From NCBI GenBank assembly GCA_964407525.1, contig CAYOWC010000043.1:1-23343 (forward strand): 23,343 nucleotides of DNA, given 5' to 3'. Source of the stretch: DUZB01 sp964407525 (lineage in GTDB: Bacteria; Desulfobacterota; DSM-4660; Desulfatiglandales; Desulfatiglandaceae). The notes beneath the pieces were generated by a model that was given only the letters and a program-made list of their open reading frames with translations, was not told the origin of the DNA and searched no databases. Every line of letters begins with the position of its first letter. The stretch's first letter is position 1. Below, piece after piece: positions 7,037 to 14,583 of the stretch. A program made the position numbers and the translations under genes.

Positions 7037-10000
7037 GTGATCAAGCAAAATCGATTTTCAATGACGATCCTCTTGAGCTTGTTCATTCTCACTGGATTCA
7101 CCGCTGTCTGTCTCGCTGAAAGTCGCGGCATCAGCATCAAGATCAGGACCCACAATGATCCCAACGCCCCCGTGAGCGAAGACATTCAACTATACGATAA
7201 CAGCTACGCCCTTGTCATCGGCATAGACGATTATTCCGCGGGCTGGCCGAAACTGAGCAAGGCGGTTTCGGATGCAACCGAGATTGCCGAAGAGCTGAAA
7301 AAAAAGGGGTTTGACGTCACACTCAAAACGAATCTTGACAGTGCAAGGATGCAACGGACCTTGAAAGAGTTTTTCGCTCTGAAAGGTGCTGATCCCAAAG
7401 CAAGATTGTTTCTCTGGTATGCTGGACATGGACATACCATCAAAGACGAAGGCTTCATCGTACCAACAGATGCGCCCCCTCCCACCTCTCCCCAGTTCAA
7501 ACTTAAGGCCATCCATATGCGTGACTTTGGGGGATTCATGAGATTGGCCGATTCAAAACATGTGTTCGCGGTATTTGACAGCTGCTTTTCAGGGACCATT
7601 TTTCAAACCCGGGCGGGAATGGTTCCCGCAGCCGTAACCCGTGCCACTACCATGCCTGTTCGCCAGTTTCTGACCTCAGGCGATGCAAATCAGGAAGTAA
7701 GCGACGACGGGACGTTCCGTAAACTTTTCCTCCGAGCCTTACGCGGGGAGAGCCGCGCAGACGCGAATGGGGACGGATACCTCTTAGGCACCGAACTGGG
7801 CCTGTATCTTTCCGGCGAAGTAACCAATATCACGGAACAGACCCAGACGCCCCGTTACGGCAAGCTCCGCGACGCAGACTACAATCTGGGTGATTTTGTC
7901 TTTGTGCTTCCCGGCAGAGAAACCCGGGAAGCCGTCCCCGAAAAAAGCGATGGGGACGTCTCCGCAGATCCCGGCGATGCGAAAGCTAACACGGCAGAAG
8001 ACCAGATGGTGGAAATCTCCCTCTGGGCGTCCATCGCAGCCGATAACGATATCACCGAATTTGAAAAATACCTGGAAAAATATCCCGACGGTCATTTCTC
8101 AGCAGTTGCAAAACGGAAAATTGAAACCCTGAAAGCCGCCGAAGCAGCCCCCGGCCAGGAAACGCCTGGGAAGGGGGAAGGAAAACAACAGAAGGAAGAA
8201 GCCTCCATGACCATTGCTTCCGGGTCGAAACTGGTTGAGACAGGGGGGGAACAGAAACAGCAGGAATGGTCTCCCAAGGCCCCTTCCCAGACCGAAAAGC
8301 CCATCGTTCTCGCAGCCGCCACCGAGCTTGACAATACATTTGCGGGCACGGGAAAACCCGCCCTGTTGAAAAAGGAAGGGGAAAAAGGAGCCAGGGCCGC
8401 GGGAATGAAAGACGGGTATGCCATTGCACCCGGCGCGTGGTCTTTCAGCGACCCACAAGGGGACAGTCTATATAAGGTCGACGGCAAATGGATCCACATG
8501 AGAGTGAATGGAGGACACAACATCTGGGACTGCAACCGGAATCGCGCCCCCATCCTCTCGGTACAGACGCCCTCTTCGACAGCCTGGACAGCCCAGGTTA
8601 AATTTGAGCTTCCCGCCCGCGTAGGGAAAACACAGGTGGGCCTGGTCCTCTGGAACGGCAGAAAAGAACGGCCGGTTTATGCCCTCGTATTCGGCCCCGT
8701 GGAAACGGATAGGATTGAAGTTGCGGGATCCTATCGGGATGACTGCCGCAGCGGCCACAATGATTTCAAAGAGCGGGATGAAAGCCAGGGGAATTTTCAC
8801 CTCCGTTATACAAAAAGCAGCGGGTGGCTGCGCCTGTGTAAACAGGCCGACCGTGTCACTTTTTACTTCAAATCCCCCCACCAGAAACAATGGCTTCTTG
8901 TGGGCTCTGTTCTTACGGAGAAGAAAGACGGTTTCTCACGGGTCGGCCTGATCACAAAAACCTGGGGGAATGAACCGGTACAGGTGTCGTTTTCGGACTT
9001 TCGAATCATGCCCGGTCTCGTGGGGGTCAAGCGCTGGGTTCCAACTTATTTTCGGGAACTGGAAAAAGATGGAGAAAAAACATTCTCCGGTGGCGATTTC
9101 AACGATTTTGAATGGAGTGACCCCCAGGGAGACTCCGTTCATAAGATCATAGGAACCAAGGCTCTCATCAAGGCCAATGGAGGGCACAACATCTGGGACT
9201 GCAACCGCCAACTCGCACCCATCCTCTCTGTGGAAACGCCGCCCGCCGACACCTGGTCCGCACAGGTTGAATTTGATATGCCTTCGCGGATAGGGCGTTC
9301 ACAGATGGGAATGATCCTCTGGAATGGAAGAGAAGAACGACCGGTTTACGCCCTTTGTTTCGGCCCGGTGGAAACTGACAGAATTGAGGTCGCGGGATCC
9401 TATCGGGATGGATGCCGAAGTGGCCCCCGTGATCTGTGGAATCACGAGGGCAATGCCGGCCATTTCCGGATGAAATACGACCGTACGAAAGGGTGGCTTC
9501 GAATCAGCAGGGACAGAAGCCGTTTTTCGTTCTATTTCAAGTCCCCCCACGAGAAACAATGGCGCAAATTAGGAACGGCCCTGACCACAATAAAGGACGA
9601 ATTTAAAAGAATCGGATTGTTCGTCAAGACATGGGGAAATCAGCCGGCCCAGGTAAATTTCACCAATTTCACCATCATGACCGGGGTTGCGGGGGTGCAA
9701 CGGTGGATACCTACCTATTTCTCGCGATTGAAAAACGGCAGGCCTGAACTCTTTTCCGGAAAGGATTTCAGCGATTTCGAGTGGAGCGATCCACAGGGGG
9801 ATTCCTTCCACCAAATCACCGGATCCACCGTGAGAATGAAAGTCAAGGGGGGGCACGATATCTGGGACTGCAAGCGGAAACTTGCACCCATGCTAACTGT
9901 GGAAGCCCCACCCCGGGATACCTGGGTGGCACAGGTCGACTTTCAATTGCCGGCCCGTGTACCAAAATCCCAGGTCGGAATGGCCCTCTGGAACGGCAAG

Positions 10001-10366
10001 GAAGAGCAACCGGTTCACACCCTCATTTTCGGCCCGGTTGATACAGATGAATTCCAGGTGTCCGGATCCTACCGAGACCATTGCCGGAGCAATCCTCGTG
10101 ACCTTTCAAAACACCCTGGAAACAGTGGAACGTTTGCCATCAAGGACAATAGCGCCGAAGGGAGGCTGCGAATCATCAAAACCGGAAACATGTACCGGTT
10201 CGCTTTCAAGCCACCAAAAGGAAAGACCTGGCAGGATCTGGGCAACCTGGAATCGACGGTTAAGGATGGGTTCAAACGGATCGGGATGATCGCCAAAACC
10301 TGGGGCAATAAGCCTGTGGAAGTGGTATTCAGGAATTTCACGATCCTTCCGGGATCATGGAATTGA
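7037..10366 (+). CDS. Exported caspase-like (peptidase C14) protein with three DUF1349-like modules
   Basis: This 1109-residue protein has a signal peptide (residues 1-27, cleavage near CLA-ESR). The caspase fold (about 54-290) opens with YALVIGIDDY. It carries the catalytic dyad H131 in YAGHGH and C183 in DSCFSG, so activity is expected. An EF-hand-type loop at D242-A-N-G-D-G-Y...E253 fits calcium binding. A short helical repeat follows at 328-365 (EFEKYLEKYPDGHFS), of the kind common after bacterial caspase domains, and then a Lys/Glu/Gln-rich linker to about 460. Residues 468-1109 are three tandem beta-sandwich modules of about 195-225 residues beginning at W468, W693 and W916. Each has SDPQGDS, H(N/D)IWDC(N/K)R, a QVG/QMG-x-x-LWNG segment and SYRDxCRS, resembling DUF1349/concanavalin-like domains. 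Two cysteines per module may form a disulphide. It is transcribed alone, divergent from the DUF4384 gene. Confidence 0.85.
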   Translation: MIKQNRFSMTILLSLFILTGFTAVCLAESRGISIKIRTHNDPNAPVSEDIQLYDNSYALVIGIDDYSAGWPKLSKAVSDATEIAEELKKKGFDVTLKTNLDSARMQRTLKEFFALKGADPKARLFLWYAGHGHTIKDEGFIVPTDAPPPTSPQFKLKAIHMRDFGGFMRLADSKHVFAVFDSCFSGTIFQTRAGMVPAAVTRATTMPVRQFLTSGDANQEVSDDGTFRKLFLRALRGESRADANGDGYLLGTELGLYLSGEVTNITEQTQTPRYGKLRDADYNLGDFVFVLPGRETREAVPEKSDGDVSADPGDAKANTAEDQMVEISLWASIAADNDITEFEKYLEKYPDGHFSAVAKRKIETLKAAEAAPGQETPGKGEGKQQKEEASMTIASGSKLVETGGEQKQQEWSPKAPSQTEKPIVLAAATELDNTFAGTGKPALLKKEGEKGARAAGMKDGYAIAPGAWSFSDPQGDSLYKVDGKWIHMRVNGGHNIWDCNRNRAPILSVQTPSSTAWTAQVKFELPARVGKTQVGLVLWNGRKERPVYALVFGPVETDRIEVAGSYRDDCRSGHNDFKERDESQGNFHLRYTKSSGWLRLCKQADRVTFYFKSPHQKQWLLVGSVLTEKKDGFSRVGLITKTWGNEPVQVSFSDFRIMPGLVGVKRWVPTYFRELEKDGEKTFSGGDFNDFEWSDPQGDSVHKIIGTKALIKANGGHNIWDCNRQLAPILSVETPPADTWSAQVEFDMPSRIGRSQMGMILWNGREERPVYALCFGPVETDRIEVAGSYRDGCRSGPRDLWNHEGNAGHFRMKYDRTKGWLRISRDRSRFSFYFKSPHEKQWRKLGTALTTIKDEFKRIGLFVKTWGNQPAQVNFTNFTIMTGVAGVQRWIPTYFSRLKNGRPELFSGKDFSDFEWSDPQGDSFHQITGSTVRMKVKGGHDIWDCKRKLAPMLTVEAPPRDTWVAQVDFQLPARVPKSQVGMALWNGKEEQPVHTLIFGPVDTDEFQVSGSYRDHCRSNPRDLSKHPGNSGTFAIKDNSAEGRLRIIKTGNMYRFAFKPPKGKTWQDLGNLESTVKDGFKRIGMIAKTWGNKPVEVVFRNFTILPGSWN
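8438..10366 (+). repeat. Three tandem coding repeats within the caspase-like gene
   Basis: Units begin at 8438, 9113 and 9782, with periods of 675 and 669 bases and a shorter last unit of 585. Nucleotide similarity remains visible: the words GCGGGATCCTATCGGGATG in units 1 and 2, and GGATCCTAC in unit 3. Protein landmarks repeat in order in each unit. This supports intragenic duplication. The antisense strand shows matching spurious reading frames in each unit for the same reason. Confidence 0.85.
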
Positions 10367-10372
10367 AAAGCA

Positions 10373-10396
10373 AGAGGGTTAGAAGGTTAGAGGGTC
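10373..10396. repeat. Octamer tandem repeat 6 bases after the caspase-gene stop
   Basis: AGAGGGTT, AGAAGGTT and AGAGGGTC follow one another, with a decayed fourth unit AGGGGCAG. The array sits between two convergent genes. The rest of the 118-base gap (to 10484) shows no clear terminator. Confidence 0.6.
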
Positions 10397-10484
10397 AGGG
10401 GCAGCCCAAGGCCGGGGACTTCGGGGGTTAAGCGAAACATTCAAATGGATACTTGTGGCTTTGAAACCAAACTGTTTCAGAAGT

Positions 10485-11297
10485 TCAGTGGACCACAGTT
10501 TCAATGAAGCATCCTCCGCCGCCACCGGAATCTTCTCCGCCTGTCACGGGGATATCGGTCTCCACTGCCACGGTACTGGCCTGCAGGAACTGGGTGTAAG
10601 GAAAAAACATATATTTCTCATCCTCGAATTCCCTGCCGCAACAAAAACCGAGGGGATGGGTAAACATGGAGAACTGGACTTCCTCGGCAAACGTATTGAC
10701 ACCATCCCAGTCCTGCCACAGGGTTGCTTCGCAGTTGTAAATCTGCGTATAGGTCTTACCACCCGATCCTTCCTTATAGTACCCCAGCGGAGTAACAGTA
10801 TAACCCGCCTGTTCGTACACATATTCTACAAAGCCCACGCAGGTAAAATCTCCCGAATCGGGGCCGGTCTGCTTCTGGAAGAGGATGTCGTAACCTTTCC
10901 CAACCTGCTCCCTGGCTATCAAAACGAGCTGCTCTTTTCTTTCCTCACTCCACTCCACGGGATCATCGTAGTTCACCGGCAATTTCGCTCCGAGATAAAC
11001 CACTCCTTCTTCTTTTTCATCAGCAGGAATAAAATTCTTCGAATCCGTTTCCACAACCCCCTCTAACACGGCGTGAATAATCCGAAGATCCCCGATATAA
11101 AGGCCAGCGTGGCCCGATTTCAATTGACCCAGCACAGCTTGCAACACCGAACAGGGCAGTTCCAGTCGCTCCGTATTCCCATAAATGATGCCCTCGGCAC
11201 TGGTATGATACAGCATGGCCCCTTTTTCCAATGCCGCACACTCCACAGCCCAGAACCCCAGACAGAGAGACAACATAATAAAATATATTTTTTTCAT
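10485..11297 (-). CDS. Exported permuted papain-fold (NlpC/P60-like) protein with C-terminal CFI-box
   Basis: This 270-residue protein has a signal peptide (residues 1 to about 21). The order of the probable active-site residues is His first, then Cys: H63 in SGHAGLYIGD and C153 in FTCVGFVEYVYEQAG. That order marks the permuted NlpC/P60 (YiiX/LRAT-like) group, which cleaves amide or ester bonds in cell-wall peptides or lipids; the substrate here is unknown. The spacing HAGLYIGDLRIIHA...GVV fits the family. The C-terminus reads GGGGGCFIET and then ends after VVH. This resembles the glycine-rich CFI-box seen at or near C-termini of some exported proteins, but is cut off where GS usually follows. 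The start overlaps the stop of the upstream HEAT-repeat gene by ATGA, so the two are translationally coupled. AAAGGAA precedes the ATG. Confidence 0.75.
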   Translation of the reverse strand: MKKIYFIMLSLCLGFWAVECAALEKGAMLYHTSAEGIIYGNTERLELPCSVLQAVLGQLKSGHAGLYIGDLRIIHAVLEGVVETDSKNFIPADEKEEGVVYLGAKLPVNYDDPVEWSEERKEQLVLIAREQVGKGYDILFQKQTGPDSGDFTCVGFVEYVYEQAGYTVTPLGYYKEGSGGKTYTQIYNCEATLWQDWDGVNTFAEEVQFSMFTHPLGFCCGREFEDEKYMFFPYTQFLQASTVAVETDIPVTGGEDSGGGGGCFIETVVH

Positions 11298-12049
11298 TGC
11301 AGTATTCCTTTCACCGTCTTACGAACCATAGGGGAGATATCGTTCAACGCGGGCGCCATCGCGGAACGTGTATCCTGACTCAAAGGTTCCAATTTTCCCA
11401 ACGTAAGGGCGGCATTCCAGCGCACCAGAGACGACGGGTCGGACAGGAGTCTCTGAACAAGCTGCTTCCGGACCTCTGTGCCTTTTGCATTTCCAAGGGC
11501 ACGAACCATTTCAGCCCGGACCATCCGGTCCTGTTCTTCTTTCAAATGGCGGATAAGCAGTGTGGCGGATGTCTCCGTTCCAATACGCCCCATGGCCTGG
11601 GAAGCCTTGAACCGAATCATCGCATTTGGATCGGAAAGGGCATCGGTAAGGAACGGAAGCGATTCCCCGGCCTGCATCCGACCCAGGGAAAACAGGATCG
11701 TATATCTCAGATTTTCTCCTGCACCCCGTTCCCCATACACTTGTTCAAAACCGGAAATAACCTGAGGCCTTCCCTCTCCCAGCTCCGCCAGTCCCCTGAC
11801 GGCCCCGCACCGGATCCCCTCTTTCTCCTTCTCATTCATAAGGATCCTTAACATCGGCTTCAAGGCTTCTTTCTCTCCGGATATCCCCAAATATTGCATC
11901 GCCACAATGCGATCTCTCAGACTATTTTGAGAGTTCTCCGCAATGGAAAGGTTTTTTGAGAATTCAGATTCAGCAGCAAGAACATACGTTGTCATTGGTA
12001 AAAAGATGCACAAAATCAACAAAAGCAATCGTTCCGGTGAAATATTCAT
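11294..12049 (-). CDS. Exported HEAT-repeat protein
   Basis: This 251-residue protein has a signal peptide (residues 1 to about 25, ending YVLA-AES). About six HEAT/PBS-lyase-type helical repeats of roughly 31 residues follow. Repeat cores include IRCGAVRGLAELGEG, LRYTILFSLGRMQAG, IRFKASQAMGRIGTE, VRAEMVRALGNAKG and VRWNAALTLGKLEP. HEAT repeats form protein-binding solenoids; no catalytic motif is seen, so it is probably a periplasmic adaptor. The ATG at 12049 was chosen because GGGAGGGAG lies upstream and the signal peptide begins there. An earlier in-frame start at 12121 would put 24 polar and Cys-rich residues in front of it. It overlaps the papain-fold gene by four bases, suggesting the two products act together. 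Confidence 0.82.
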   Translation of the reverse strand: MNISPERLLLLILCIFLPMTTYVLAAESEFSKNLSIAENSQNSLRDRIVAMQYLGISGEKEALKPMLRILMNEKEKEGIRCGAVRGLAELGEGRPQVISGFEQVYGERGAGENLRYTILFSLGRMQAGESLPFLTDALSDPNAMIRFKASQAMGRIGTETSATLLIRHLKEEQDRMVRAEMVRALGNAKGTEVRKQLVQRLLSDPSSLVRWNAALTLGKLEPLSQDTRSAMAPALNDISPMVRKTVKGILQ

Positions 12050-12354
12050 CGTTCTCCCTCCCCTATTTACACACCAAGATACAAAATTGACATGACAAAT
12101 ACAATAATTTTCCTTTGACAACCAAAAGTTTACTTGATAGAATTTCCGTGTCTTGTCATCTACTGTGTAACATTAAAACGCAGACCTTGAGGCGATAATG
12201 ACAAAGTCCAACCCTGACTACAACAGGCTTGCCGTTCCCAACGCGGGGTCGTCTTTAAACCTGTTCCCTAGGCAACCCTCAATTCTTCATATCCAGTATA
12301 ACAGATTTATATTTTTCACGTATAACCCTATTTAATAATGAAAGGAGCAAACAA
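12050..12354. other. Divergent intergenic region with operon leader
   Basis: This gap of 305 bases separates the HEAT gene from the seven-gene plus-strand run. It contains the plus-strand promoter at 12115-12143 and, after it, a leader of about 205 bases. Within the leader AACAGG (12222-12227) can pair with CCTGTT (12260-12265) around a GC-rich core, which might form a structured RNA. No recognised riboswitch consensus was seen, and no convincing minus-strand promoter for the HEAT gene. Confidence 0.4.
12115..12143 (+). promoter_or_regulatory. Near-consensus sigma-70 promoter for the plus-strand operon
   Basis: TTGACA at 12115-12120, a 17-base spacer and TAGAAT at 12138-12143 (five of six to consensus). 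A start near 12150 would give a leader of about 205 bases before the FlgT-like gene at 12355. It is the only good plus-strand promoter I see between 12050 and 23135, which supports one long transcription unit. Confidence 0.65.
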
Positions 12355-13512
12355 ATGGGACATAGACGAAGAGGATGGATTTTTCTGTTCACCGGTATCT
12401 TGGTGTTGTTTTTTCTTTCCACTGCCGCCCTGGCAATCACAACAACTGCTATAGGAGAAGGGCAAACCAGGCAGGAAGCCATTAACAACGGAATAAGGGC
12501 AGCTGTTGAAAAGGCGTTGGGGACTCTTGTAAAATCAGATACCCAGGTCAGCCAGGGAAAATTGGTCTGGGACAGAATAGCGTCTGCCAGTGCCGGATAC
12601 GTGAAGAAATACGATGTCGTTGCGGAAGGGAAAGACCCTGTCGGCGATGGATACAAAGTGAAACTGGCAGTAACCCTGGACGACAGCAAGCTGAAAAGCG
12701 CCGTTGATGAATTCCTGGAAGATCCAAAGGCACAAAGGACTTTCCAGGAAACCCGCTTTGACGATAGAAAAATCGTAGTGGTCTATCAGCCTCGAACCGG
12801 TTTCGATCTTCCCGCTGACTCTAAAGGAGTGCAAACCGTGATGGACCTGATCCAGGATAAGTTGGCCGGGTACGGATTCAGGGTCTTTCTGCCTGATCAG
12901 ATCGTTCGCATCAAAGGCAGAACGACAGAAATGGTCGGCGACGAAGAAACAGCCATCAACCTCGCGAGACAGGAAGCGGCGGAAGCAGCCGTCACGGTCA
13001 GTTTTGACGCGGCAAAAAATCCCACTTCGGACGGATACAATCTCATTCTGTGCACCCTTACCCTGAAAGCGTTTGACACCTCTACGGGAGAACTTTTCGC
13101 CAATGTCCAGGATCGTGACAAAACCATCACGAGGGGAGGAGAATACGGAATAGAGGACGGAGTCGCCCGTGCCGCCATCAAGGTCGGTCCCAAGACTGTG
13201 GAGAAACTAACCACGAAGATCGTAGAAAGATTCAGCACCAAGAGGGCCAAATTCGTTACCCTCATATTCCGGAACACTTCCGTTGCAAACCAGGACAAGA
13301 TGGAGGGAATCCTTGAAGGGATCGGCTGGAGATACCGTGTCAGCCGACAAACCAGGAACTATATGGAACTTGAGGTCTTCAGTGAAGCCGATCCCACATC
13401 CGTTCGTAGAGTTGTTCGAAAAGAAATAAAGAAGGTTGGTCTTTCCATTAAACCGGCTGAAATGATAGGAAGTCGCGTGATTTTTGACGGCAAAGACACT
13501 GGGGGATATTAA
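12355..13512 (+). CDS. Exported FlgT-like protein
   Basis: This 385-residue protein has a signal peptide (residues 1-27, ending AALA-ITT). Residues 28-125 match the FlgT N-terminal/LPP20 pattern: AIGEGQTRQEAINNGIRAAV, then LGTLVKSDTQV, SAGYVKKYDVV and YKVKLAVTL. In flagellated bacteria FlgT is a periplasmic outer-membrane ring component. Residues about 138-295 (KIVVVYQPRTG...VMDLIQDKLAGYGFRVFLPDQ) look like a TolB/CsgG-like alpha/beta domain. The last 90 residues (KFVTLIFRNT...GWRYRVSRQTRNYMELEV) form a small alpha/beta domain I cannot name. AAAGGAG precedes the ATG. It is the first gene of a same-strand run behind the promoter at 12115-12143. No flagellar gene is nearby, so a flagellar role is doubtful. 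It could equally be called an LPP20-domain protein. Confidence 0.72.
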   Translation: MGHRRRGWIFLFTGILVLFFLSTAALAITTTAIGEGQTRQEAINNGIRAAVEKALGTLVKSDTQVSQGKLVWDRIASASAGYVKKYDVVAEGKDPVGDGYKVKLAVTLDDSKLKSAVDEFLEDPKAQRTFQETRFDDRKIVVVYQPRTGFDLPADSKGVQTVMDLIQDKLAGYGFRVFLPDQIVRIKGRTTEMVGDEETAINLARQEAAEAAVTVSFDAAKNPTSDGYNLILCTLTLKAFDTSTGELFANVQDRDKTITRGGEYGIEDGVARAAIKVGPKTVEKLTTKIVERFSTKRAKFVTLIFRNTSVANQDKMEGILEGIGWRYRVSRQTRNYMELEVFSEADPTSVRRVVRKEIKKVGLSIKPAEMIGSRVIFDGKDTGGY

Positions 13513-13513
13513 C

Positions 13514-14479
13514 ATGGGACGGCGCGCCTTGTTTGCGATTGGATTCCTTGCCCTTTTTCTGGGGGCCTGCGCGGGTGTAAAACCTTCTACAAAGGGGGCT
13601 CTCGTAAACGTGTACAGGCCCAACACTGTAAAAGAGGGAATCGTCTGCTCGACTCCGGGAGAGCAGGGAATTGCCTATATGTATGTAGGGCCTGAAACCG
13701 TCAGCGGAAAAGTGAGCAAAGAAAGCAAGCAGATCATCTCCCAGTATGCGCGCGCAGTTCTCGGCCAGACCAATTTCATTAATCCCATTTCCGTTCCGGC
13801 AATGGACGGTGAGTATCCTGATCTGAGTATTCGGGTACACGATTTCTCAGTTAAAACCAAGACATTGGACAACCGCGTGAAGAGGGATGGCGTCTTTCAG
13901 GCCAGTTTTTCGATTCGACAGGCCGGGATGCTGGAGTGTTCCACCAGCGACCCGATCCTTATTGAAAAGCATTACGAGATGCCCGTTTACAAACGGGAAA
14001 TGCTTCCGTCCGCCTTAAAGGTGAAAGGAGCCATGGTAAAGGAGGCCGTGGGCCGAGTGGTGCGCCAGTTTGTGCCAGTAAAATCGAGCGTATTAAGACC
14101 AGTCAAAACGGGAGACGGGGGCCTGGCGGCGAAGGCTGCCCAGATGATCGATTCGGGCAATTGCCGCGGTGGCTATGAAGTGGCAAAACCTGCAGCAAGT
14201 GATCCCAATTGCATAAATGCGGACTTACTATACAATGCCGGTGTTGCCATCGAGTGTATGGCCTGGTCCATAGCCCATGACCAGAAGACGCAGGAACGCT
14301 ACTTGAGCAAAGCGGGAGAATATTATCGAAGAGCCGCCTTGCTTAAACCCGAAGACGCGGACATGCAGAAGGCCATGAGTGAAGTTCTCTATGAATTAGA
14401 CACCTTTTTCGCGTCCTTTAAACGACAGAAAACCACGGGTAAGGCATTGGACGCCTATAAGGCCCCTACAGGGTATTAG
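13514..14479 (+). CDS. Lipoprotein with C-terminal TPR-like helices, function unknown
   Basis: This 321-residue protein opens with a lipoprotein signal (MGRRALFAIGFLALFLGAC, lipobox LGAC with C19), so it is probably an outer-membrane lipoprotein. Residues about 30-190 are a beta-rich domain (ALVNVYRPNTV, then LSIRVHDFSVKTKTL, then ILIEKHYEMPVYKREMLP) that I do not recognise. Residues about 205-321 are helical and look TPR-like (AAQMIDSGNCRGGYEVAK, then YLSKAGEYYRRAALLKPEDA). The ATG at 13514 lies one base after the FlgT-like gene's stop, with GGGGGA eight bases upstream. An in-frame start at 13484 would overlap that gene and break the signal peptide. The tight spacing argues for co-translation and a shared complex. 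Confidence 0.7.
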   Translation: MGRRALFAIGFLALFLGACAGVKPSTKGALVNVYRPNTVKEGIVCSTPGEQGIAYMYVGPETVSGKVSKESKQIISQYARAVLGQTNFINPISVPAMDGEYPDLSIRVHDFSVKTKTLDNRVKRDGVFQASFSIRQAGMLECSTSDPILIEKHYEMPVYKREMLPSALKVKGAMVKEAVGRVVRQFVPVKSSVLRPVKTGDGGLAAKAAQMIDSGNCRGGYEVAKPAASDPNCINADLLYNAGVAIECMAWSIAHDQKTQERYLSKAGEYYRRAALLKPEDADMQKAMSEVLYELDTFFASFKRQKTTGKALDAYKAPTGY

Positions 14480-14482
14480 CTA

Positions 14483-14517
14483 TTGGTCATTAGTCGCTGG
14501 TCGCTGGTCACTAGTCA
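14483..14517. repeat. Heptamer tandem array 4 bases after a stop codon
   Basis: Five units fit the consensus (C/T)T(G/A)GTC(A/G): TTGGTCA, TTAGTCG, CTGGTCG, CTGGTCA and CTAGTCA. The array begins three bases past the lipoprotein stop at 14479 and occupies much of a 104-base gap inside the operon. The rest of the gap, to 14569, shows no other signal. Confidence 0.65.
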
Positions 14518-14583
14518 TCGGCTTACCACATGTTACCCACTGCGTGCCCCACACCGGTTTTGGATATCCAAGGATGAATCGCC

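Noticed and set aside
8052..10081. Several reading frames antisense to the caspase gene that resemble one another
   Set aside because: They are mirror images of the triplicated coding modules; no ribosome binding sites, and the sense frame has clear domains.
12087..12092. Second TTGACA in the divergent gap
   Set aside because: The -10 position at 17 bases reads TTCCTT; TACAAT at 12100 is only seven bases away.
11294..12121. Longer HEAT-protein start at 12121
   Set aside because: It would put a Cys-rich polar stretch before a good signal peptide and overlap the region of the divergent promoter; the ATG at 12049 has the better ribosome binding site.
12181..12300. Resemblance of the leader (ACGCAGACC) to a c-di-GMP (GEMM) riboswitch
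   Set aside because: Only a short word is similar; the conserved tetraloop-receptor arrangement and second half of the consensus were not found.
14483..14517. Repeat arrays considered as CRISPR
   Set aside because: Units are 7-10 bases, contiguous and without spacers; no cas genes are present.
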